From Lentisphaerota bacterium (GTDB taxonomy: Bacteria; Verrucomicrobiota; Kiritimatiellia; RFP12; UBA1067), in NCBI GenBank assembly GCA_022839525.1, contig JALHET010000103.1, forward strand, positions 2,065 through 9,785: 7,721 nucleotides of DNA, read 5' to 3'. This document shows positions 1 through 6,861 of this stretch, one piece after another. Both the position numbers and the translations under genes were made by a program. Positions within the stretch are counted from its first letter, which is position 1, and each line of letters begins with the position of its first letter. Below the pieces are notes generated by a model. The model made no database searches and was not told the origin of the DNA. It was given only the letters and a program-made list of their open reading frames with translations.

Positions 1-1617
1 CAGGCCTGCAATGGCAATGGTCGTGCTGTCGCGCAGGGGGTGGGCGGACAGCCAGGCCGGGGAGGCGCGGGTGATTGCGGCGTACGTTTTTCCAAAGGCG
101 AAGATCGGGGCTTTGAAATGGAGACCGGCATCATGTGCGGTCCAGCGGGGTGGGTCGGTTGGATGTGAGTGGGCGGAGGTGGCGAGAAAAAGGGGTGCTT
201 GCCTGTCCGTCAATTGGAAGAGGTCTGCAGTGAGGTCTTGGCTGGGGAGCACCTGGTAGATGGGTATGTTTACGAGGGAGTCTGCGCAGACCGCGATGGC
301 AACCACTCCGGTTTGGGTTTGGGAGGAGGCTGCGTGAAACGCTAAAAACCCGGACGGGCTGTTGGTGAGGGAGAACATTTTCACAGGTCCGGTCGCGGTC
401 ATCAGGCCGGTCTGAAGCGCCTCGTGTAAGGCTGCGCCCCGGACTGCTTCTGAGCCGAGGTCGAACCCCAATATCTGTCCATGCCGATCCTGCGGCTCGC
501 TATAACGCACCGGGTAGAAAACAGGCCGGTCGGCGGCGGGGACGCGCTCCTCCTGCCCGCGGGTTTGCCAGATGTGGTAACCGGAAAGTCCGGCGGCGCG
601 GGCCTCGGCTTCGAAACGGCGGACCGCGTTGGAGGCGACGGCAGGCGACCAGAGTGCGGCTTGAATGGCATAGTCCGAGGTGAAGCGTGCGGCATAGGAG
701 GCGAACTCTCCGCAGTTGACGTTTTCGCTGGCTGTGAACATCCGGCTCAGGCTGAGGAGGCGGCTTTGGATGCCGCACAGCTCCCGTGTGATTGAGGATG
801 CCTGTTGCTGGGCAAACGCGGCGAACGAGTTTTCGCGTGCGAGGACTTCGGCAAACCGGACGCGCCAGGCTGTTGCGACGGTTAGCGTGAGCATGACTGT
901 GGCGCACAGGAAGGCTTCGGCATACCGCAGGCGCCAGCGGGAGGGTTCGGGGAGGCGGGTGCGCCGGGCGATTGCGGAAAATCCGGTCACGAGTTGGAGC
1001 AGGACAAGAAGGGTAAAGAACAGGGATGCGTTGCGGGCGTACCGAATGAGCCGTTGCCACTGTTTGACATTCAGGTCGACGCCGACCGCCAGCACGGCTT
1101 CGCCTGTCCGTGGCTCAACGATCGGCACAAACACCGAAATAAACGTGCCGTACCCGTCGGTGTAAAACGGCGTCACCTGCGGCTGGCAAGTCGCAAAAGC
1201 GTCGGCTATCTGGGGAGGCGGCTTACCATAAGGGGTTCCGGACACGGGATATTGCCGGAGCCCCTCAACCTGATTGAAATTTCCGGGGCCGAAAACGAAC
1301 TGTCCATCGCGCCGTATGACCGTGAACACGCCGGCAAGACCCAGGTGTTCGGCGGCGGCGGCACATTGACGGCTCAGCCTTTGGAAGAGCGGGTTCTGAC
1401 GGTCCGCCTCTGAGAACGAGAGCGCGGTGATCACTTCCGGGGTGATTGTCTGCGTCAGCGAGGTGGCCGTCATCAGGAGTTTTTCGCGCTCGTACCGGTC
1501 GGCCAAGCTGGTGATGCGGTTCATCTGCCAGACCCCGGCCGCGAGCATGAAAGCACACGAAAGAATCAATCCGGTCAGATAATTCTTAGGTAATCGCGGG
1601 TGGCTGGTCTCAGACAT
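1..1617 (-). CDS. Membrane sensor protein with Cache-like and CHASE domains (C-terminal part beyond the left edge)
   Basis: The frame is open for 539 codons from the ATG at 1617 to the left edge without a stop, so only the N-terminal sensory half is visible. Order of parts: a hydrophobic helix at about residues 13-30; an extracytoplasmic domain (about 31-197) with a single-Cache/PAS-like strand pattern near 95-182 (VFTVIRRDGQFVFG, then FISVFVPIV and AVLAVGVDL); helix two (about 198-216); a short arginine-rich loop (217-232), which should be cytoplasmic; helix three (about 233-251); and a CHASE domain (about 280-500). CHASE is recognised by ALWSPAV, RRFEAEARAAGLSGYHIW, FYPVRYSEP and LGFDLGSE in the expected order. 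A further helix seems to begin at about 532. CHASE receptors usually end in a histidine kinase, GGDEF/EAL or cyclase output, but the output module is not visible. The start follows an A/G-rich stretch (GGAAGAAGAA) and lies 40 bp after the ATPase stop, suggesting co-transcription. The ligand is unknown. Confidence 0.85.
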   Translation of the reverse strand, partial: MSETSHPRLPKNYLTGLILSCAFMLAAGVWQMNRITSLADRYEREKLLMTATSLTQTITPEVITALSFSEADRQNPLFQRLSRQCAAAAEHLGLAGVFTVIRRDGQFVFGPGNFNQVEGLRQYPVSGTPYGKPPPQIADAFATCQPQVTPFYTDGYGTFISVFVPIVEPRTGEAVLAVGVDLNVKQWQRLIRYARNASLFFTLLVLLQLVTGFSAIARRTRLPEPSRWRLRYAEAFLCATVMLTLTVATAWRVRFAEVLARENSFAAFAQQQASSITRELCGIQSRLLSLSRMFTASENVNCGEFASYAARFTSDYAIQAALWSPAVASNAVRRFEAEARAAGLSGYHIWQTRGQEERVPAADRPVFYPVRYSEPQDRHGQILGFDLGSEAVRGAALHEALQTGLMTATGPVKMFSLTNSPSGFLAFHAASSQTQTGVVAIAVCADSLVNIPIYQVLPSQDLTADLFQLTDRQAPLFLATSAHSHPTDPPRWTAHDAGLHFKAPIFAFGKTYAAITRASPAWLSAHPLRDSTTIAIAGL

Positions 1618-1657
1618 TGTCAATTCTTCTTCCCGATATGCGTGGTTGCCCTTCGGT

Positions 1658-4084
1658 TTACGCGGGCTCCAACGTGCCGTCCGCCGTCTTGCGCCATGGC
1701 GTCCAACAGAGTCCAACGGCACCGATAGAGATATCTGATTTGCGGGGACGGATCGGGCGCTTCTGGATGTTGAGCGAGTCCGGGGCAACGCTTTCACGCA
1801 GGGCGGCGGCTTCTTGATCGAACTGGGCTTGAAGCGCGTTCAGACGCTCCTGCACCACCTCCACGCTTTCTGAGGCGCGGGTGACATCGGCAGACTCTTT
1901 CCCGATCTTGCTCGCGCTTTTCATGGCAGTGGCGGCTCGTCCGACAGTTCCGACGCGCGCGGCACCGCGTCCGAGGAAAGCGCCGAGCAGGGTCGCGCCA
2001 ACGGAAAGCACGGTGTTGATCTTCTGCTGTCCCGCCTGCGCTTTTTCGCGTTCCACGCGTTCAGTCGCGCGGCGGAGTTGGTCGGTGAGCGTCTGCAGCT
2101 TAGGCGCGTATTTGGCTTTTAGCGAGGCGATTTCGGAATCGCGGCGCTCGCGCAAGAGTTGCGACACGCGGACACGGAAGTCGCCCTGACTCTCCTCCGG
2201 TTGCGCCGTTAACTTTAGTTCGGGATAAGTCAGAAGGTCGAGAGTAACAGTTTGGTAGAGTGAGGCTTCCAGCGATCGGGCCCATGCCGCGTAACTCTTT
2301 GGGTTTGACGCGCTGGCGGGCAATTTCTCAAACGAAGCGGCGGGGAGCGGTTGGCGGTCAAGTTGTTCGGAGGCGGTGTTACCACGCTGCGCAACGGCCT
2401 CCTCCCATGCCGCTTCGCGTCCGTCCTCTGAGAACGGGGCGAGATGCACACAGCTCAACCATGTGTCGAGCGCCGATTTCGCCTCAACGAAGTGCAGTTT
2501 GCTGATGCCGACCACGCGGGGTTTGTACGTGATGGCGCTGGCCGGGTTCTTGGGGCGCTGATAAAAGACGGGCACGTCTGGAGGGAGGACGGGCTGGGCG
2601 GAGGACGTGCACGGAGAGTCCGTGGTGCGATGCGGTTCGCGATCTACGGGATCGGCTGGCGCGTTCGGGGAGTCCGCGACACATGTGAATGCCGCGAGTT
2701 GCGGCAGGGTCATCGGGCCGCGCAGATAGCTCATGGTCCAGCGCGTCTGGAACAGGACGGGTGTATCCAGATGGACGTTGCGCATGAGGAAGACGCGGTT
2801 GCTGAGACCCGCGAGCAATTCTTCGGTCTGCGCCCGGTCGAAGCCCGCGCCCGTGCTGGCGGCCGCGCCTTCCAGCCCTTCGATGACGCGGAGCTTGTCG
2901 CGTTCTGTCTGGAGCCGGCCGATGAACCACGTGCCGCAGTTGGCGAGTCCCTTGTAATCGAGATCCGCTGGGTTTTGGGTGGAGAGAACCACGCCGAGTC
3001 CAAAGGCACGTGCCTGTTTGAGCAGCGTCAGCATGGGTAACTTAGAGGGCGGGTTTGCCGTCGGCGGGAAGTAACCGAAAATCTCATCCATATAGAGTAG
3101 CGCCCTCAGACTTCCCGTGCCCGACTGGGTGCGCATCCAAGCGAGAACCTCGTTGAGCATGATCGTCACAAAAAACATGCGCTCGGCATCCGAGAGGTGA
3201 GCCAGATAAAGGATGGAAACGCGCGGTTTCCCGGCTGGCGTGTAAAGCAGGCGCTGCACGTTGATCGGCTCGCCCTCCATCCAGGCCGCGAACCCGGGAG
3301 AGGCGATGACGTTGTTGAGACTCATGGCGAGGCCGAAACGTTCTTTTGCCGGGTAAAAAGATTCGAGATCAAAAACGCCGACCTTGTCGAACGGCGGTTT
3401 CTGGATGTCATGGATAAGTGCGGCAATGTCGAGGCTGCGGCCTTCGCGCCAGGCGTGGCCGAGGATGTTTGAGAGCAGGATGTGGTCGCGGCTCTGCACG
3501 GGGTCGGCGTCAAGCCCCAACAACCCGAGCAGGCCGGAGACGGCGGAGAGGATGCGGTCGCGCAACGCGGATGCATCCTGCGCGAGCGCAGGCGGAGGCG
3601 CATCGAAAGACCGGAGAATTTGCAGGGGGCGTCCGGCGGTGTTCCCCGGCGTGTAAACCGCGATTTCAGCAGCCTGCTTCAGGCGCCGTATCCGTTCGCC
3701 GCCCTGTCCCCATTGGGCGAGCCCTTTTTGCCAGGTCTCAGCCGTTTTTACGGAGAACGCTTCAGGAGTCATGCCCTTGCGCGCGGCTTCGGCTTCGTCC
3801 ACCCAGGGCCGGAAGTCTTCCGGGCGAAGGTCCGGAAACTGCAACAGAAGGTTGCCGAGGTCACCTTTCGGGTCGATCAGAATGGCGGGAATGCCGTCGA
3901 TGGCGGCCTCTTCGATCAAGGCGGTCGCGAGCCCCGTCTTGCCGCTACCGGTCATGCCGACCATCAGGGCGTGGGTTGTGAGGTCTTTGGCGTCGTACAG
4001 CAAAATATTTTCATGTGCTGTGGCGGTAAGCGGGTCGAACACTTTGCCTAGATAAAAAGCACCTAGCTTCTCGAAGTCTTGCAT
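1658..4084 (-). CDS. HerA/FtsK-class ATP-binding protein (DUF87/DUF853-like), 808 aa
   Basis: This is a P-loop ATPase of the HerA-FtsK type. Walker A is GMTGSGKT (residues 43-50). A conserved IDPKGD block follows (70-75). Walker B is LLYMDEIFGYFPP (about 329-341, with D333 and E334). A sensor-like STQNPADLDYKG lies at 368-379, and GRLQTERDK (389-397) may hold the arginine finger. These match a widespread bacterial family of about 800 residues annotated only as ATP-binding protein or HerA-like helicase. Residues about 470-510 form a proline-rich linker. The C-terminal part has charged heptad-like stretches (about 640-690 and 735-765) predicted as coiled coil, on either side of a short hydrophobic Gly/Ala segment (about 692-708). 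The ATG is supported by an AAAAAAGG ribosome-binding site 7 bases upstream. HerA proteins usually form hexameric DNA translocases working with NurA or other nucleases, but no nuclease gene is visible here. The CHASE sensor follows after 40 bp. The family call is firm; the biological role is unknown. Confidence 0.9.
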   Translation of the reverse strand: MQDFEKLGAFYLGKVFDPLTATAHENILLYDAKDLTTHALMVGMTGSGKTGLATALIEEAAIDGIPAILIDPKGDLGNLLLQFPDLRPEDFRPWVDEAEAARKGMTPEAFSVKTAETWQKGLAQWGQGGERIRRLKQAAEIAVYTPGNTAGRPLQILRSFDAPPPALAQDASALRDRILSAVSGLLGLLGLDADPVQSRDHILLSNILGHAWREGRSLDIAALIHDIQKPPFDKVGVFDLESFYPAKERFGLAMSLNNVIASPGFAAWMEGEPINVQRLLYTPAGKPRVSILYLAHLSDAERMFFVTIMLNEVLAWMRTQSGTGSLRALLYMDEIFGYFPPTANPPSKLPMLTLLKQARAFGLGVVLSTQNPADLDYKGLANCGTWFIGRLQTERDKLRVIEGLEGAAASTGAGFDRAQTEELLAGLSNRVFLMRNVHLDTPVLFQTRWTMSYLRGPMTLPQLAAFTCVADSPNAPADPVDREPHRTTDSPCTSSAQPVLPPDVPVFYQRPKNPASAITYKPRVVGISKLHFVEAKSALDTWLSCVHLAPFSEDGREAAWEEAVAQRGNTASEQLDRQPLPAASFEKLPASASNPKSYAAWARSLEASLYQTVTLDLLTYPELKLTAQPEESQGDFRVRVSQLLRERRDSEIASLKAKYAPKLQTLTDQLRRATERVEREKAQAGQQKINTVLSVGATLLGAFLGRGAARVGTVGRAATAMKSASKIGKESADVTRASESVEVVQERLNALQAQFDQEAAALRESVAPDSLNIQKRPIRPRKSDISIGAVGLCWTPWRKTADGTLEPA

Positions 4085-4161
4085 GACAAACCTTTTTTAA
4101 CCGCACAGATGTTCTCTGACTGGACGGAACATGCGTGCATTGTTTACGACAAGCATCAAAC

Positions 4162-4178
4162 ACATGATTGGCTCATGT
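4162..4178. promoter_or_regulatory. Perfect 6-bp inverted repeat, operator-like
   Basis: The plus strand reads ACATGA, a 5-base spacer TTGGC, then TCATGT: a perfect dyad with 6-base arms centred at 4170. It touches the downstream edge of the candidate -10 box and covers the predicted start of transcription, which is where a repressor would act. It has no T-run and low GC, so it is not a terminator. A second, shorter dyad (ATGC, 2 bases, GCAT) lies further into the leader at 4131-4140. The binding protein is unknown, and a 6-bp dyad can occur by chance. Confidence 0.35.
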
Positions 4179-4207
4179 ATATACCATTTTCGCACAGGCC
4201 GGGGCAA
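4178..4207 (-). promoter_or_regulatory. Candidate sigma-70-type promoter for the ATPase-sensor unit
   Basis: On the minus strand a -35-like TTGCCC (4202-4207) is followed after 18 bp by TATATA (4178-4183), preceded by TGG, which makes an extended -10 (TGnTATATA). The predicted start point is near 4171, giving a leader of about 87 bases before the ATPase ATG at 4084. The -35 box lies just past the stop codon of the upstream hydrolase gene, so the gap has room for an independent promoter. The gap also looks visibly richer in A+T than the flanking genes. No U-tract terminator for the hydrolase gene was found in it. The call rests on motif match alone. Confidence 0.45.
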
Positions 4208-4213
4208 TGAGAA

Positions 4214-5896
4214 TCAGGGGCAGGACAGGAACCGGAGACTGATGTCAAAGAGTTCGTCCGTCCAGGCCTCGTTGTAGTAGCTGTGCCCCGCATGGGGAAT
4301 TGTGTGCGTGTCATAAGGGATACCGAAGGTGCAGCAGTAACGGGCGTAAGCGCGGCTTGAGCCGGCCGCATCGGGGTCGGAGCCGCCGAAGACAAGCAGG
4401 ACGGGGTTGCGGAACGTGCGGAACTTTTCAAGAGTGCCGTCTTCTTGTATCGCCTCCTCCGCGCTGCGGGTCTCGTGTTTCACCAGCGCTTTTGCCACAA
4501 GGCCGGCCCGCACATTCCCGCTTAGCAGTTTCCTCCACGTCTCGGGACGCAAAAGTTTGCGCGTATAGGTGGCGAGCGCGCTCCATGTTTTCCTTGAGCC
4601 GGTAGCGGCGCTGCGCAGGGAACCCATGGATTCGGGGGACCAGAGCAGGAGACGGGAGAGGTTGGGGGTACCGGCGGCGAGTGTCACGGCAACCTTGCAC
4701 CCCGAACAGATGGCGATCACGACGACAGGGGCTCCGGGCGGGAGACGTTCGCGCAAAGCGTCCAAGGCCGCTTGCGCGTTTTCCGCCATCCCGCTGATCG
4801 AGGCGTCAGACGCTTCGCCGTCGCTGAGGCCGCGCCCGGTGAAGTCCGGGCGCAGGCAGAGAAATCCGCGCTGGGCGAGCAGGCGGGCAAAACGTGTGAA
4901 CAGCCGATGCGGTCCGGTACGGTCCCCTGACCAGCCGTGAAGGAAAAGGGCTCCCGCATGCGGCGGGGCAGAGGGCGTGTCGAGAATCGCGCGTACCGCT
5001 ACCGTGCCGGGGAGCGTCAGCAACTCTGCCCCGGCGCAGGAAACGCACGGCGCCGGCAGGGAGGTCGCGCGCGCGTCAGACGCCCCACGCCCCTGCGACA
5101 GTTGCGCCGCAAGCCACGCCGCCGTTTCCCGCGTGAGCCCGGCAAGATCAACGTGACCGACCGTATTCCAGAAAGGCGGGTAACGTGTGTCCGGGCATTG
5201 CGCGTGGTGCGACAACGCGGCAAAGGCGGCACAGGTCTTCCCGTCATGGCCGCCTGAGAACACGAGCGCAGGCGCGCGAATGGGCAACGGCGTCAGCGAC
5301 CGCAGCCAGGCACAGAAACGTCCGGTGACAAGGTACCCGTCGAGATCGATGGATGATTCACTCAAGCGCAATGTGTCTTCCAGTGTGGCGCGGCTCTCCC
5401 TCGCTTTTCCGTAAGCGACCATGTCGTTCACCATGCGGCGCTGCAGAAGCTGGCGGATAAAATCGTCACCGGTTACGGGTGACCACGCGGCCAGTGCGGC
5501 CGTGTCGGGATGCCGCGCAGCCAGCCGTGCGGCGAGCAACGCCCCGGTTCGCACCCCGAGCGCGGCACAGGGGACGGAGGGGAAAACCTGTTTGAGCCAT
5601 CCCCAGGCCGCCTTGCAATCCGCCTCGAAGGTTTCCGGAGGCATGGCCTCGAAGTCGCCGGCGGAATCGCCGCACCCCGCGAAATCGAACATCAGTGTGG
5701 CGACCTGACTCTCGGCCAGCACGCGGGCGGTTTGGACAAAGACAGGCAGGGTGCCTTTGCGTTCTTCGCAGAAAGGCGGGACGAACAGCGCCGCACCGCA
5801 GACCTTGCCGGGCGCGAACAATGTGGCGGACAGTGGGCGTCCGCCTGACGTCAGGAAAAAAGCGTGTTGCGTAAGAGCGGTCACGTCGGTCTCCAT
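4214..5896 (-). CDS. Two-domain alpha/beta hydrolase resembling fused exosortase A-associated hydrolases 2 and 1, 560 aa
   Basis: Two alpha/beta hydrolase folds lie in tandem. Domain 1 (about 10-268) shows PPFCEERKG (40-48), DFAGCGDSAGDF (71-82), an elbow LGVRTGALLA (113-122), GGHDGK (215-220, D218) and GHVD (247-250, H248). The PPFxEE, GCGDSxGDF and GxRxGALLA set is typical of the exosortase A system-associated hydrolase 2 type (TIGR03101-like). At the nucleophile position stands Arg116, not Ser. Domain 2 (about 283-560) has LHGWSGDRTGPH (319-330), RPDFTGRGLSDG (349-360), an elbow AICSGC (395-400), GGSDPD (504-509, D507) and HAGHSYY (H538). Its candidate nucleophile is Cys397, or Ser398 if the elbow is read one residue later. 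This recalls hydrolase 1 (TIGR03100-like) or dienelactone-type hydrolases. The ATG at 5896 is preferred: an upstream in-frame ATG at 6076 would put 145 bases inside the prepilin peptidase gene and add a non-homologous arginine-rich tail. No clear ribosome-binding site is seen. The gap to the upstream gene is 35 bp, so an operon is likely. Substrate unknown; no signal peptide seen, so probably cytoplasmic. Confidence 0.87.
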   Translation of the reverse strand: METDVTALTQHAFFLTSGGRPLSATLFAPGKVCGAALFVPPFCEERKGTLPVFVQTARVLAESQVATLMFDFAGCGDSAGDFEAMPPETFEADCKAAWGWLKQVFPSVPCAALGVRTGALLAARLAARHPDTAALAAWSPVTGDDFIRQLLQRRMVNDMVAYGKARESRATLEDTLRLSESSIDLDGYLVTGRFCAWLRSLTPLPIRAPALVFSGGHDGKTCAAFAALSHHAQCPDTRYPPFWNTVGHVDLAGLTRETAAWLAAQLSQGRGASDARATSLPAPCVSCAGAELLTLPGTVAVRAILDTPSAPPHAGALFLHGWSGDRTGPHRLFTRFARLLAQRGFLCLRPDFTGRGLSDGEASDASISGMAENAQAALDALRERLPPGAPVVVIAICSGCKVAVTLAAGTPNLSRLLLWSPESMGSLRSAATGSRKTWSALATYTRKLLRPETWRKLLSGNVRAGLVAKALVKHETRSAEEAIQEDGTLEKFRTFRNPVLLVFGGSDPDAAGSSRAYARYCCTFGIPYDTHTIPHAGHSYYNEAWTDELFDISLRFLSCP

Positions 5897-5931
5897 GTCT
5901 AGGCGGGGAGAAGAGTAAGGGCCCCCGGAAT

Positions 5932-6786
5932 TTAACCCCGCATCAGCCGGACGTAAGCGTCGAAAAGGGCGGGGCCCCAAAAAACCCAGATGAGTGCGGC
6001 GGCCGAAAGATAGGGGCCGAACGGGATGCGGCTCTGCAGCTTCACACCGCCAAAGGCGATCATCAGCAAGCCGCACACGCTGCCGAGCAGCGAGGAAACA
6101 AAAACCGTGAAGAGCACCGCTTCCCAGCCGAGAAACGCGCCGATCGCGCCCATGAGTTTGACGTCGCCGAACCCCATCGCCTCTTTTTTAAACGCCTTCT
6201 CGCCGATCCACGCGACTGCATAAAGCAGGCCGAATCCCGCGGCCATGCCGATGCACGAAGAGAGCAGCCCCCGCCACCAGACCTCTTGCGCATGGAGCAT
6301 GGGCACGAGTGCGCTGAGCACCGGCCCCGCCACCATGCCGCCGACGGTCACAGAGTCCGGGATGATGAAATGCTCGAAGTCCACAAACGTGCCCAGCACC
6401 AGCCCTGCGAGGAAAAGCCAATAGACCGGGACGATCAGAGGGTGGGGGATGGGCAACATGTGCAGAGCCTCCGGGGCGGCCCACTTCATGAAAACCGTCA
6501 GGAAGAGCAGGGCGGTGAGCAGTTCCACCAGCGTGTAACGGAAGGAAATGGGGCCTTTGCACGAGGCGCACTTGCCGCGCAGGCAAAACCAACTGAGAAC
6601 AGGGATATTCAGGTGCCAGGGGATCGGCGCGTTACAGTGCGGGCAATGCGAGCGTGGCGTGACCACGGATTCGTCGCGCGGGATACGGTAAATGCAGACG
6701 TTCAGGAAACTGCCCACACAAGCCCCGAAGCACGTCGCAAAAAAAGCGAACAGCAGGAAAAAGAAACGAATGTCTTGATCGCTCAT
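5932..6786 (-). CDS. pilD: Prepilin peptidase / type IV leader peptidase (A24A family)
   Basis: This is an inner-membrane aspartyl protease that cleaves the leader of type IV pilins or type II secretion pseudopilins and usually N-methylates the new N-terminus. It is 284 residues long, as expected for the bifunctional form. It begins with a membrane helix and GSFLNVCIYRIPR (25-37). Next comes the cytoplasmic N-terminal domain with two CxxC pairs (C48/C51 and C73/C76), the zinc site of PilD-type enzymes. The peptidase half follows, with VDFEHFIIPD (135-144; D136 catalytic) and GFGDVKLMGAIGAFLG (205-220; D208 in the GxGD motif). About seven or eight membrane segments can be seen in total. All catalytic and zinc residues are present, so the enzyme should be active. 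No pilin or secretion gene is visible in the window, so it may serve substrates encoded elsewhere. PilD versus GspO cannot be decided. The gene opens a probable two-gene unit with the double hydrolase. Confidence 0.95.
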   Translation of the reverse strand: MSDQDIRFFFLLFAFFATCFGACVGSFLNVCIYRIPRDESVVTPRSHCPHCNAPIPWHLNIPVLSWFCLRGKCASCKGPISFRYTLVELLTALLFLTVFMKWAAPEALHMLPIPHPLIVPVYWLFLAGLVLGTFVDFEHFIIPDSVTVGGMVAGPVLSALVPMLHAQEVWWRGLLSSCIGMAAGFGLLYAVAWIGEKAFKKEAMGFGDVKLMGAIGAFLGWEAVLFTVFVSSLLGSVCGLLMIAFGGVKLQSRIPFGPYLSAAALIWVFWGPALFDAYVRLMRG

Positions 6787-6809
6787 CGGTTGTACGCCCG
6801 CACCTTCAT
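6783..6809 (-). CDS. Possible 8-codon leader ORF overlapping the prepilin peptidase start (ATGA)
   Basis: An ATG at 6809 opens a frame reading MKVRAYNR and stops at TGA (6783-6785), which overlaps the prepilin peptidase ATG (6784-6786) as ATGA. An AAGGGG stretch (6813-6818) sits 3 bases before this ATG and would be a fair ribosome-binding site, whereas the peptidase ATG has only a distant AAGG. This layout is typical of translational coupling. It conflicts with the candidate promoter next to it, which would place the transcript start at about 6812 and leave AAGGGG outside the mRNA. Very short ORFs of this kind arise by chance, so the call is tentative. Confidence 0.2.
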   Translation of the reverse strand: MKVRAYNR

Positions 6810-6818
6810 GTGCCCCTT

Positions 6819-6848
6819 ATCATACTGTTTGCCCTCCCGCTTCCGCAA
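6819..6848 (-). promoter_or_regulatory. Candidate promoter for the prepilin peptidase-hydrolase unit
   Basis: On the minus strand TTGCGG (6843-6848) and TATGAT (6819-6824) are separated by 18 bp, and TATGAT matches the consensus -10 at five of six positions. Transcription would begin near 6812, about 25 bases before the prepilin peptidase ATG. The element lies between the gene and the heptamer repeats upstream. The -35 box is weak, and no experimental support is implied. Confidence 0.4.
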
Positions 6849-6861
6849 CCACGGGTTGGGG

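Noticed and set aside
500..1558. Arginine/proline-rich minus-strand frames inside the sensor gene
   Set aside because: They are shifted readings of the CHASE sensor frame, which itself is open throughout and has the recognisable domain.
2444..3040. 198-codon open frame on the plus strand
   Set aside because: It is fully antisense to the conserved Walker B and sensor region of the HerA-like ATPase and shows no family motif; long antisense frames are expected at this GC content.
5897..6076. N-terminal extension of the double hydrolase starting at the ATG at 6076
   Set aside because: It would overlap the prepilin peptidase by 145 bases, is arginine/proline-rich like an out-of-frame reading, and lies before the first conserved hydrolase strand; the ATG at 5896 fits the family.
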